From positions 62,001 through 126,000 of the forward strand of contig NZ_JASCQG010000010.1 of NCBI RefSeq assembly GCF_030005555.1: a stretch of DNA of 64,000 nt, in the 5' to 3' direction. The position numbers were made by a program, and so were the translations under genes. This document shows, piece by piece, positions 7,695 through 15,385 of this stretch. Numbering within the stretch: the stretch's first letter is position 1; every line of letters starts with the position of its first letter. Source of the DNA: Empedobacter sedimenti. GTDB lineage: Bacteria > Bacteroidota > Bacteroidia > Flavobacteriales > Weeksellaceae. The notes beneath the pieces were generated by a model. The model saw only the letters and a program-made list of their open reading frames with translations, had not been told where the DNA came from and searched no databases.

Positions 7695-8294
7695 ATGATA
7701 GCAATAGTAAAATACAACGCAGGAAATGTAAAATCGGTATACAATGCCGTAACTCGTTTGGGTTATGAAGCAGTAATCACAGACGATTTTGAAACCTTGC
7801 GAAACGCAGATAAAGTAATTTTCCCTGGTGTCGGAGAAGCGAGTTCGGCAATGGCTTATCTGAAAGAAAAAGGATTAGACAAAGTCATCAAAAATTTAAA
7901 ACAACCAACTTTAGGAATATGTTTAGGACAGCAATTGATGTGCGAATATTCGGAGGAAGGAAATACAAATTGTTTAGGAATTTTCCCAATTCAAGTAAAA
8001 TTATTTCCGTCAAAAGAAATCGTTCCTCACATGGGTTGGAATACCATTTATGATTTTCAAAATATCATCTATAATCTTCCAGCAAAATTATTTGAAAATG
8101 TTAAAGAAAACTCCGACATCTATTATGTACACAGCTATTATTGTGAATTATCTAATTTCACGATTGCTAAGACGAATTACATTTTAGAATATTCGGCTGC
8201 TTTACATAAAGATAATTTTTACGCAACTCAATTTCACCCAGAGAAATCAGCTGGAATTGGAGAACAGATATTGAAAAACTTTTTAAGTATTTAA
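7695..8294 (+). CDS. hisH: Imidazole glycerol phosphate synthase, glutaminase subunit
   Basis: HisH hydrolyses glutamine and passes ammonia to HisF in the IGP synthase complex. The 199-residue class I amidotransferase has the oxyanion segment PGVGE near residue 45, nucleophile Cys76 in LGICLGQQLM, and the rest of the catalytic triad in FHPEKS (His181, Glu183). PHMGWNTI near residue 111 is also characteristic. Its partner hisF is two genes downstream, beyond hisA and the inserted four-helix-bundle gene. Confidence 0.96.
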   Translation: MIAIVKYNAGNVKSVYNAVTRLGYEAVITDDFETLRNADKVIFPGVGEASSAMAYLKEKGLDKVIKNLKQPTLGICLGQQLMCEYSEEGNTNCLGIFPIQVKLFPSKEIVPHMGWNTIYDFQNIIYNLPAKLFENVKENSDIYYVHSYYCELSNFTIAKTNYILEYSAALHKDNFYATQFHPEKSAGIGEQILKNFLSI

Positions 8295-8295
8295 T

Positions 8296-8366
8296 TATTT
8301 ACGATTGTTGATTGACGAATTACGATTAAAAAATCTAAAATCGTAAATCTAAAATTATAAATCCTA
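8296..8366 (+). repeat. Heptad repeat island 5 (hisH-hisA spacer)
   Basis: Forward arm: TATTTAC, GATTGTT, GATTGAC, GAATTAC, GATTAAA (8296-8330). Reverse arm: AATCTAA, AATCGTA, AATCTAA, AATTATA, AATCCTA (8332-8366). The phase is strict in each arm, and the island begins 1 nt after the hisH stop codon. Confidence 0.9.
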
Positions 8367-8377
8367 AAATCAAACAT

Positions 8378-9091
8378 ATGAGAATCATCCCAGCAATAGA
8401 TATTATCGACGGAAAATGTGTTCGTTTATCACAAGGCGATTACGATACAAAAAAAATATACAACGAAAATCCATTGGAAGTTGCGAAAGAATTTGAGGAT
8501 TACGGCATTGAATATCTACACTTGGTGGATTTAGATGGAGCGAAATCAAAGCAAATCATAAATTATAAAACCTTAGAATTAATTACGTCTAAAACCAATT
8601 TAAGAGTTGATTTTGGAGGTGGAATTAAGGCAAATGATGATATCCGAATTGCTTTTGAATGTGGTGCTAATCAAATTACTGGAGGAAGTATTGCGGTTCA
8701 AAATCCGACGTTATTTCAGGAATGGATTAATCAATACGGAAGCGATAAAATCATTTTAGGCGCAGATGCTAAAGACCGAAAAATTGCTACTCACGGCTGG
8801 TTAGAAACTTCTGAATTGGATGTGATTGATTTTATCAAAGAATACAAAGCCAAAGGAATTGAGTATGTAATTTGTACAGACATCGCTAAAGATGGTATGT
8901 TACAAGGAACTTCAAACGAATTGTATGCAGAAATTTTAGCCGCTGCTGACATCAAATTAATTGCTTCGGGTGGTGTTTCTTCAATCGACGATTTAATTAA
9001 AGTGAAAGAATTAGGTTGCGAAGGAGCAATTTTAGGAAAAGCGATTTATGAAGGAAGAATAGATTTGAAGGATTTACGATTGTTGATTTAG
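8378..9091 (+). CDS. hisA: ProFAR isomerase (phosphoribosylformimino-AICAR-P isomerase)
   Basis: HisA performs the Amadori rearrangement of ProFAR to PRFAR. The 237-residue TIM barrel has two half-barrel phosphate-binding sites typical of HisA/HisF (VDFGGGIK near residue 76 and IASGGVSS near residue 195), with catalytic Asp in [13 protein letters not shown] at the N-terminus and in [10 protein letters not shown] near residue 167. The last residues, DLRLLI and the stop, are encoded by the heptads GATTTAC-GATTGTT-GATTTAG. The end of the gene has therefore been formed or replaced by the repeat that follows. Confidence 0.96.
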   Translation: MRIIPAIDIIDGKCVRLSQGDYDTKKIYNENPLEVAKEFEDYGIEYLHLVDLDGAKSKQIINYKTLELITSKTNLRVDFGGGIKANDDIRIAFECGANQITGGSIAVQNPTLFQEWINQYGSDKIILGADAKDRKIATHGWLETSELDVIDFIKEYKAKGIEYVICTDIAKDGMLQGTSNELYAEILAAADIKLIASGGVSSIDDLIKVKELGCEGAILGKAIYEGRIDLKDLRLLI

Positions 9092-9210
9092 CGATTGACG
9101 ATTGATGATTGATGATTGATGATTATTAATAAATTTAAAAATCAAACATCGTAAATCTAGAACCGTAGATCCAAAATAAAGATTTCGTAAATTGTATCTC
9201 GTAAATCTAA
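9071..9210 (+). repeat. Heptad repeat island 6 (hisA to four-helix-bundle gene)
   Basis: The forward arm starts inside hisA: GATTTAC, GATTGTT, an 8-nt unit carrying the hisA stop, then GATTGAC, GATTGAT three times, GATTATT (to 9127). The reverse arm 9140-9210 has AATCAAA, CATCGTA, AATCTAG, AACCGTA, GATCCAA and so on to AATCTAA. This is the longest island and the only one with identical adjacent units in the forward arm. Confidence 0.9.
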
Positions 9211-9220
9211 AATTAATCTT

Positions 9221-9580
9221 ATGCAAGAGATCATTAAGAAAAGAACGAAGCAAGTTGGAATAGATATTATTCTTTTGATTCATCAATTCCCAAATTCAAT
9301 TGCAACTAGAGCTATTTCTAATCAAATCATCCGAAGTGCAACTTCAATTGGAGCAAACTATAGAGCTGCTTGCAGAGCTAAATCAACGGCAGATTTTATT
9401 AACAAACTGAAAATAGTTGAAGAAGAAACAGATGAAACCATTTATTGGTTAGAGATTTTAGAAGAATCCAAATTATTTCAATCACCAAAAATTAAAGAAC
9501 TTAAAATTGAACTCAATGAAATTTTATCAATCGTTGTAAGTTCAATAAAAACTTTGAGAAACAAACAGAATAAAACTTAA
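9221..9580 (+). CDS. Four-helix-bundle protein (23S rRNA intervening-sequence / Avd-like family) inside the his operon
   Basis: The 119-residue all-helical protein matches the four-helix-bundle family first known from ORFs in 23S rRNA intervening sequences and related to Avd of diversity-generating retroelements. Diagnostic parts are LIHQFPNSIATRAISNQIIRSATSIGANYREA-like helices (residues 21-54; here ANYRAACRAKS) and DFINKLKIVEEETDETIYWLEILEES (residues 59-85). Basic N-terminus, acidic middle and basic tail are visible. The family is basic-patch, pentamer-forming and binds nucleic acid in Avd; no enzymatic activity is known. It has no role in histidine synthesis, yet it is transcribed with the operon between hisA and hisF, with a complete heptad island on each side. 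No reverse transcriptase or variable repeat is nearby, so it is not a DGR. Confidence 0.88.
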   Translation: MQEIIKKRTKQVGIDIILLIHQFPNSIATRAISNQIIRSATSIGANYRAACRAKSTADFINKLKIVEEETDETIYWLEILEESKLFQSPKIKELKIELNEILSIVVSSIKTLRNKQNKT

Positions 9581-9646
9581 TATTTACGATTGATGATTTA
9601 AGATTAACAGTTGAAATACATCGTAAATCTGAATTCGTAAATCAAA
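9581..9646 (+). repeat. Heptad repeat island 7 (four-helix-bundle gene to hisF)
   Basis: Forward arm: TATTTAC, GATTGAT, GATTTAA, GATTAAC, AGTTGAA (9581-9615). Reverse arm: CATCGTA, AATCTGA, ATTCGTA, AATCAAA (9619-9646). It begins at the first base after the stop codon and ends 10 nt before hisF. Confidence 0.9.
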
Positions 9647-9656
9647 AATACAAACT

Positions 9657-10409
9657 GTGTTAAAAAAAAGAATCATTCCGTGTCTTGATATCAAAGATGG
9701 AAGAACGGTAAAAGGTGTTAATTTCGAAGGATTACGCGATGCGGGAGATCCAGTTGAATTGGCAAAAAAATATGTAGAAGAAGGCGCTGATGAATTGGTG
9801 TTTTTGGATATCACAGCAACCATTGAAAAACGTAAAACTTTGGCTGAAATGGTCGAAAAAATTGCTTCGGCGATTAATATTCCGTTTACAGTTGGTGGCG
9901 GAATCAATTCGGTGGAAGACGCTTCTGCGGTCATAAAAGCAGGTGCAGACAAAGTTTCAGTGAATTCCTCTGCTGTTAAAAACCCACAGTTAGTAGCTGA
10001 TTTAGCGGCTCGTTTTGGATCGCAATGTGTCGTAGTTGCAGTAGATACACGCAATGTGAACGGAACACAAAAAGTGTTTGTTAGCGGTGGAAAAATCGAA
10101 ACCGATTGGGAAACTTTGGATTGGGTAAAGAAAGTAGAAGAATTGGGCGCTGGCGAAATTCTATTAACTTCAATGGATGGTGATGGAACAAAAGCTGGTT
10201 TCAAAATTGATATTACTAAATCGGTTGCGGATATTGTAAATCTTCCAGTGATTGCCTCTGGTGGAGCAGGAAAAATGGAACATTTTACAGAAGTTTTTAC
10301 CCAAACTAAAGCGAGTGGTGGATTGGCGGCAAGTATTTTCCACTTTGGAGAAATTCCGATTCCGACGCTTAAAAATTATTTAAAAGAACAAAATATTCCG
10401 ATACGATGA
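9657..10409 (+). CDS. hisF: Imidazole glycerol phosphate synthase, cyclase subunit
   Basis: HisF is a TIM barrel that uses ammonia from HisH to turn PRFAR into imidazole glycerol phosphate and AICAR. The 250-residue protein starts with GTG and has [22 protein letters not shown] with catalytic Asp11, VGGGINS near residue 81, [10 protein letters not shown] near residue 100, and [12 protein letters not shown] near residue 171 with the second catalytic Asp. [14 protein letters not shown] is the C-terminal phosphate site. The GTG start directly precedes the conserved [10 protein letters not shown] motif. It overlaps hisIE by 4 nt, the only operon junction after hisG without a repeat island. Confidence 0.96.
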   Translation: MLKKRIIPCLDIKDGRTVKGVNFEGLRDAGDPVELAKKYVEEGADELVFLDITATIEKRKTLAEMVEKIASAINIPFTVGGGINSVEDASAVIKAGADKVSVNSSAVKNPQLVADLAARFGSQCVVVAVDTRNVNGTQKVFVSGGKIETDWETLDWVKKVEELGAGEILLTSMDGDGTKAGFKIDITKSVADIVNLPVIASGGAGKMEHFTEVFTQTKASGGLAASIFHFGEIPIPTLKNYLKEQNIPIR

Positions 10410-11017
10410 ACATCGATTTCAATAAAAGTAATGACGGATTAGTTCCTGTTATTATTCAAAATTATCTTAACAACAAGGTCTTGATGTTAGGTTATATGAA
10501 CGAAGAAGCATTCGAGAAAACCCAAGAAATTGGAAAAGTGACTTTCTATTCTCGTTCAAAAAATAGATTATGGACAAAAGGCGAAGAATCAGGTAATTTT
10601 TTAGAAGTGAAATCTATTGCAGTTGATTGCGACAACGATACGATTCTGATCAAAGCAAAACCATTTGGACCAACTTGCCACACAGGTTCTACGACTTGTT
10701 TTAATGAAGTTTCGAATCATGGATTTGTGTATGAATTAGAGCAAACTATTAATGATAGAATTGTTTTAGCCGAAGACAAAGATTCTTACACCTATAAACT
10801 ATATAATAAAGGTATTAACAAAATTGCCCAAAAAGTAGGTGAAGAAGCTGTAGAAATTGTAATTGAAGCGAAAGACAACAATGATGATCTTTTTTTGGGT
10901 GAAGCAGCCGATTTAATGTACCACTATTTAATTTTGTTAAAAGCGAAAGGTTTCAAATTAGAAGATGTAGAAAATGTCTTAAAATCGAGAGAAAATGGTC
11001 CGAGAAGATCAGAATAA
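10406..11017 (+). CDS. hisIE: Bifunctional phosphoribosyl-AMP cyclohydrolase / phosphoribosyl-ATP pyrophosphatase
   Basis: The 203-residue fusion carries steps 2 and 3 of the pathway. The N-terminal cyclohydrolase has [32 protein letters not shown], the metal-binding DCDNDT and paired cysteines in [12 protein letters not shown]. The C-terminal pyrophosphatase has the helical [14 protein letters not shown] and [15 protein letters not shown] acidic metal-binding segments. The ATGA overlap with hisF implies translational coupling. Last gene of the operon; a terminator follows. Confidence 0.97.
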   Translation: MNIDFNKSNDGLVPVIIQNYLNNKVLMLGYMNEEAFEKTQEIGKVTFYSRSKNRLWTKGEESGNFLEVKSIAVDCDNDTILIKAKPFGPTCHTGSTTCFNEVSNHGFVYELEQTINDRIVLAEDKDSYTYKLYNKGINKIAQKVGEEAVEIVIEAKDNNDDLFLGEAADLMYHYLILLKAKGFKLEDVENVLKSRENGPRRSE

Positions 11018-11035
11018 ATACTTATAAACAAATTT

Positions 11036-11061
11036 AAGGTTGCTAAATAGCAACTTTTTTT
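11036..11061 (+). terminator. Terminator of the his operon
   Basis: GTTGCT (11039-11044) pairs with AGCAAC (11049-11054) around a four-base loop, followed by six T. It lies about 20 nt after the hisIE stop. Confidence 0.8.
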
Positions 11062-11137
11062 ATGCACAAAAAACTGATGTTTAGCAGAATTAACGAAAAT
11101 TAACCATTTTAATTAGAATTATTATAAATAAAAATAA

Positions 11138-11145
11138 TACTTTTG
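11138..11145 (+). promoter_or_regulatory. Putative -7 box for the ankyrin-PepSY-ApbE operon
   Basis: TACTTTTG matches TAnnTTTG and lies 50 nt before the ankyrin gene. No TTG was found at the expected upstream position, so support is limited to the -7 element. Confidence 0.45.
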
Positions 11146-11195
11146 AAATCAAATTAAAATTAGTCTAAATAATCATTACAATATATTCTATTCAT

Positions 11196-12659
11196 ATGAA
11201 AAAATTATTCATTTCTGTTGCTATTCTACTCGCTTCATTTATTCAGGCTCAAACTAATACCTTAATGGATGCTGGTTTCTGGAAAAACAATCCAACTATT
11301 GAAACTGTAAAAGCTGAAATTTCTAAAGGAAATAGCCCATCATTTCAAAATGGAGGTTTCTTCGATCCTGTTGTTATCGCGATTAACAATAAAGCAGATT
11401 TTAATGTGACTAAATTTTTAATAGAACAAGAAGGAAACTCTGTTGACAAGAAAACGCATCACTCAAGAATTTATCTTCAATGGGCTGCTGCAGCTGGAAA
11501 CTTAGAATTAGTAAATTATTTATTAGCCAAAGGTTCTGATGTTAATTATAAAGACAGCCACGGCGATGATGTAATTACTTATGCAGCTAGTGCAGGCAAT
11601 CAAAATATTGCGGTTTATGATGCTTTAATTAAAGCTGGTGCAAATCCAAAAGTAAAAGGAGAAAATGGCGCAAACTTAATTATGCAAGCGATTGCTGGTG
11701 ATAACGATTTGAAAGTTACTGAATATTTTATCTCGAAAGGGTTATCATTAAGCGAAAAAGATGCTAATGGACGTACTGTTGCAGACTACGCTGCCAAATT
11801 AGGAAACTTAACAATCATAGATAAATTAATTGTGAAAGGTGTAAAACCTACAGATCAAGCTTTATTTTTTGCCACTCAAGGTTCGAGAACAAAAGAAAAT
11901 GGTGTAGAAGTTTTCCAAGAATTAATTACAAAATATAAATTAAATCCGAAAGCGTTAAATCCGAATGGACAAACGTTATTACATGCTTTATCTCGCAGAG
12001 GAAACTCAGAAACAATCAATTTCATACTATCAAATGGTGTTGACGCTAAAGTTGCAGATAAAGAAGGAAACACTGCATTAATGATTGCTTCTGGTGGAAA
12101 AAATATAGAATTAATCAATACATTTTTATCAAAAGCAAATAATATCAATTCTGTAAATACAAACAGTGAATCTACTTTAACTAAAGCAGTTGCTTCAGGT
12201 ACTTCTCAAATCGTAGCTTTATTATTAGAGAAAGGTGCAAAAGCTGATATTGTAGATAAAGACGGAAATAATTTGGCTTTTTATTGGTTCAATTCTTTTA
12301 AACCAAATGACGAATCATTCGCAGAAAAACAAACTTTATTAACAAACGCGAAAGTTAATTTTAAAGCAACTCAAAGCAAAGGTGCAACTTTGTTACATAT
12401 TGCGGTTGATAAAGGAAACGTAAATTTGGTAAAAAAAGCAGTTGAGTTAGGTGTAAATATTAATGCACAAGACGAAGACGGAAATACAGCTTTACACAAA
12501 GCAGCTTTGATTGCAAAAGATGATACTATCTTGAAAACATTGGTTGCTGCTGGAGCGAAAAAAGATATTAAAACAGAATTTGAAGAAACAGCTTATGATT
12601 TAGCTGGAGAAAACGAATTTTTAAAGAAAAATAATGTGTCTATTGACTTTTTAAAATAA
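11196..12659 (+). CDS. Secreted ankyrin-repeat protein
   Basis: The 487-residue protein has a signal peptide (MKKLFISVAILLASFIQAQ) and then ankyrin repeats over nearly its full length. Examples are WAAAAGNLELVNYLLAKGSDVNYKDSHGDD near residue 92, VADYAAKLGNLTIIDKLIVKG near residue 195, TLLHALSRRGNSETINFILSNGVDAKVADKEG, and a C-terminal repeat TLLHIAVDKGNVNLVKKAVELGVNINAQDEDGNTALHKAA. Ankyrin repeats bind other proteins; no catalytic domain is visible. It lies 8 bp upstream of the DUF2271 gene in the same direction, so it is probably a periplasmic partner or scaffold of the flavin electron-transfer proteins that follow. That role is inferred from position only. Confidence 0.88.
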   Translation: MKKLFISVAILLASFIQAQTNTLMDAGFWKNNPTIETVKAEISKGNSPSFQNGGFFDPVVIAINNKADFNVTKFLIEQEGNSVDKKTHHSRIYLQWAAAAGNLELVNYLLAKGSDVNYKDSHGDDVITYAASAGNQNIAVYDALIKAGANPKVKGENGANLIMQAIAGDNDLKVTEYFISKGLSLSEKDANGRTVADYAAKLGNLTIIDKLIVKGVKPTDQALFFATQGSRTKENGVEVFQELITKYKLNPKALNPNGQTLLHALSRRGNSETINFILSNGVDAKVADKEGNTALMIASGGKNIELINTFLSKANNINSVNTNSESTLTKAVASGTSQIVALLLEKGAKADIVDKDGNNLAFYWFNSFKPNDESFAEKQTLLTNAKVNFKATQSKGATLLHIAVDKGNVNLVKKAVELGVNINAQDEDGNTALHKAALIAKDDTILKTLVAAGAKKDIKTEFEETAYDLAGENEFLKKNNVSIDFLK

Positions 12660-12667
12660 TAAAGGAG

Positions 12668-13159
12668 ATGAAATTTAATATAATCAAAAAAATAGTTGGA
12701 TTAGTTGTAATCTTAATGGCAACAGCCACTTTTGCACAAACAACGAAATACAAAACAATGATACAGATGAATAATTACACAGGAAAAGAAGCCTATGTAG
12801 TGATTTCATTAATCAATCCAAAAGGACAATACGAAAAAACATTAGCTGTTTTAGGACCAGACAACGAGTGGTACAACACACTAAAAGAGTGGCATAAATT
12901 CAACAGTAAAAAGAAAGAAAAATTAAACGGAATTACAGGAGCTTCTGTAGCAGGTGGTGCGAGAGCAACACGTGTAATCGAGTTTGATACAGCAAAATTA
13001 AACAAAGGATATAAGTTACGTTTCGAATCAGCAGTTGAAACACAAAAATATGTAGCAAAAGACGCAGAAGTCGCGTTAACTTCAGCCGCATTAGACAACA
13101 AAGCTGGTATCAAAGGATCTGTATACATTAAAGCCGTACGTTTTATAAAAGTTCAGTAA
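12668..13159 (+). CDS. DUF2271 family exported protein, possible FMN-carrying subunit
   Basis: The 163-residue exported protein (signal peptide MKFNIIKKIVGLVVILMATATFAQ) resembles DUF2271 proteins, which are usually encoded beside PepSY membrane proteins and ApbE. Residues 86-93 read LNGITGAS. This is close to the covalent-flavin acceptor motif of NqrC/RnfG-type FMN domains (D-x-x-S-G-A-T), with Asn for Asp and Ser93 as the possible acceptor. Because an ApbE flavin transferase is encoded two genes downstream, I infer that FMN is attached here. A packing of beta strands with one basic segment (KKKEK before the motif) is all else that can be seen. It lies 3 bp before the PepSY gene. Confidence 0.75.
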   Translation: MKFNIIKKIVGLVVILMATATFAQTTKYKTMIQMNNYTGKEAYVVISLINPKGQYEKTLAVLGPDNEWYNTLKEWHKFNSKKKEKLNGITGASVAGGARATRVIEFDTAKLNKGYKLRFESAVETQKYVAKDAEVALTSAALDNKAGIKGSVYIKAVRFIKVQ

Positions 13160-13162
13160 AAA

Positions 13163-15352
13163 ATGACATTATCTATTTGGAGATATGCGCATTTGAGTCT
13201 CGCAATTTTATCTTCAGCTTTTTTAGTAATACTATCTATAACAGGAGTAATTTTAGCTGTAGATGCGATTAATGAGAAATCTCCCGCATACAAAGTAGAA
13301 AATTTCGATAATATTACACTCGCGCAAGTTTTACCAACTTTGCGCGAGAATTATTTTGAAATATTAGAAGTTAAAGTTGATCACAACGATTTTGTAACGA
13401 TTGATGCGATGGACGAAGATGGAAATCCTATCAAAGCTTATATTGATCCTACAACAGGAAAAAAAATTGGAAAAATTGTTCCAAAAAGTGATTTCATCAA
13501 TTGGACAACAGCCTTACATCGTTCTTTATTCTTAAAAGAAACTGGTCGTGCAATTGTTGGTGTTGTCTCTTTTTTGTTGATGTTAATTTCAATAAGCGGA
13601 TTAATCCTAATCGTAAAACGTCAACAAGGCATTCTAAATTTCTTTACAAAAGTTAACAAAGATTCTTTTTCTCAATATTTCCACGTTGTAACTGGGCGTT
13701 GGTTATTGATTCCTGTCTTAATCGTTGCATTAACAGGAACGTTGATTTTCTTAGCTAGATTAGAACCATTAATTGGTCAGCCAAAAGAAATCGAACATCA
13801 AGCTAAAGAAAATTTGCCTCCAAAAGATTTAAAAGACATCGAATTCTTCAAAAACACGAAATTAAGTAGTGTTGAAAAGATTGAGTTTCCTTTTATTCCA
13901 GATGATGAAGCTGAGCCATTTATCATTCATTTAAGAAAGAAATCGGTTTCGGTTAATCAAGTAAATGGAGCTATTATTTCGGAATCTATGAATCCTTATT
14001 CTGCAATTGTAGAAAAATTCAATGTTGATTTACACACTGGTCGTACCAATGTAGTTTGGGCAGCTATTTTAGGAATTGCTTCGCTTAATATTTTGTTCTT
14101 TATTTGGTCAGGATTTGTCATTACTTTCAAACGTACACGAACAAAAATTGGTAAAAATAAATATAACGCTAACGAAGCTGAAATTGTACTTTTAGTAGGT
14201 TCAGAAAATGGAGCAACTTTAGGTTTTGCCTCTAAAATTCAGGAGCAATTTTTAGCAAATGGAAAAAAATCGTACATCACTCAGATGAATCAATACGAAA
14301 TTTATCCAAATGCAAAACAACTCATTATTCTTACCTCAACTTACGGAATTGGTGATGCACCAGCGAATGCAAATAAATTCGAAAATTTATTAGAAAAATT
14401 TCCTCAACAACAAGAGATTAAGTTTTCGGTTGTAGGATTTGGCTCTCGTGCGTATTCAGATTATTGTGGTTACGCAGTTAAAGTTGATAAATGGTTGAAT
14501 AACCAAAAATGGGCAACTCGATTAATTGAATTAAGAACCATAAACGATAAATCGCCAGAAGAGTTTACAAATTGGGTAATTGCTTACAAAGAAACGACAG
14601 ATATTCCGTTGGCAACAACGCCTGCAATGTATGTTGGAAAAGCACCAAAACTAAAAAATGTTAAGGTAATTTCTACCACAAAAGTGACAGAAGAAGATGC
14701 AACATTTAAAGTTATTCTTGATGTAAAAGAGAAGTACAAATCTGGAGATTTATTGGCAATTTATCCAGAAAGTGGTCACAAAGAACGCTTATATTCGGTT
14801 GGAAAAGTTAATAATAAATTGCAACTAATTGTAAAATTACATGAGTTTGGATTAGGTTCTCAATATTTATATAATTTAATTGAAAATTCTACGATTAAAG
14901 CGCGAATTGTAAAGAATAAAGCCTTTAGATTTCCAAAAGCTTCGAAAATTGTGATGATTGCAAATGGAACTGGAATTGCGCCTTTTCTTGGTATGATTGA
15001 TGAGAATTCAAAAAAGGTTGAAACACATTTATATTGCGGTTTCAGACACGATAATGAAACAACAAAATCTTATCAAGAATTTGCTGCTAAACAAATTTCT
15101 ACGAATCATTTGAGCCAATTTCACATTGCATTTTCTCGTGAAGAAAATAAACAATATGTGATGGATTTAGTCAATCGCGATGCTAAATTCTTTGCTGAAA
15201 CGTTACAAAATGGTGGAATTCTTATGATTTGTGGCGCTCTAATAATGCAACATGATGTAGAGAAAGTTTTGGAACAAATTTGTCAACAACATTTGAAGAA
15301 ATCATTCGAAGAGTTCAAAACAAACGGACAATTTTTGACGGATTGTTATTAG
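13163..15352 (+). CDS. PepSY-type membrane protein fused to a flavodoxin/FAD/NAD(P)H reductase
   Basis: The 729-residue protein joins a PepSY_TM membrane part to a cytochrome-P450-reductase-like cytosolic part. Membrane segments are near residues 12-34, 131-152, 180-198 and 297-320, with an extracytoplasmic PepSY region between the first two. His10, His119, His174 and His291 lie next to membrane segments and could ligate haem. A flavodoxin domain spans about 340-480 (VGSENGATLGFA, LTSTYGIGDAPANA). The FAD/NAD(P) reductase part follows, with RLYSVG (542-547) and GTGIAP (602-607). Such proteins move electrons from cytosolic NAD(P)H across the inner membrane. The likely acceptor is the flavinylated DUF2271 partner, possibly for iron reduction. 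It sits between the DUF2271 and apbE genes. Confidence 0.88.
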   Translation: MTLSIWRYAHLSLAILSSAFLVILSITGVILAVDAINEKSPAYKVENFDNITLAQVLPTLRENYFEILEVKVDHNDFVTIDAMDEDGNPIKAYIDPTTGKKIGKIVPKSDFINWTTALHRSLFLKETGRAIVGVVSFLLMLISISGLILIVKRQQGILNFFTKVNKDSFSQYFHVVTGRWLLIPVLIVALTGTLIFLARLEPLIGQPKEIEHQAKENLPPKDLKDIEFFKNTKLSSVEKIEFPFIPDDEAEPFIIHLRKKSVSVNQVNGAIISESMNPYSAIVEKFNVDLHTGRTNVVWAAILGIASLNILFFIWSGFVITFKRTRTKIGKNKYNANEAEIVLLVGSENGATLGFASKIQEQFLANGKKSYITQMNQYEIYPNAKQLIILTSTYGIGDAPANANKFENLLEKFPQQQEIKFSVVGFGSRAYSDYCGYAVKVDKWLNNQKWATRLIELRTINDKSPEEFTNWVIAYKETTDIPLATTPAMYVGKAPKLKNVKVISTTKVTEEDATFKVILDVKEKYKSGDLLAIYPESGHKERLYSVGKVNNKLQLIVKLHEFGLGSQYLYNLIENSTIKARIVKNKAFRFPKASKIVMIANGTGIAPFLGMIDENSKKVETHLYCGFRHDNETTKSYQEFAAKQISTNHLSQFHIAFSREENKQYVMDLVNRDAKFFAETLQNGGILMICGALIMQHDVEKVLEQICQQHLKKSFEEFKTNGQFLTDCY

Positions 15353-15385
15353 AATTTACTCACAATAACAAATGAATAAACCAAC

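Noticed and set aside
9074-9286. Open frame on the minus strand across island 6 and the four-helix-bundle gene start
   Set aside because: It is made of repeat sequence (Asn/Arg/Tyr-rich) and opposes a recognisable protein gene; no family resemblance.
3915-9646. Repeat islands as a CRISPR array or as DGR variable repeats
   Set aside because: Units are 7 nt with no spacers, and islands alternate with genes. No cas genes, reverse transcriptase or template/variable repeat pair is present.
9584-10204. Minus-strand 206-residue open frame opposite hisF
   Set aside because: Ser/Thr/Pro-rich composition of an antisense shadow; hisF is unmistakable on the other strand.
12793-13128. Minus-strand open frame opposite the DUF2271 gene
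   Set aside because: The sense frame has a signal peptide and operon context; the antisense frame has neither.
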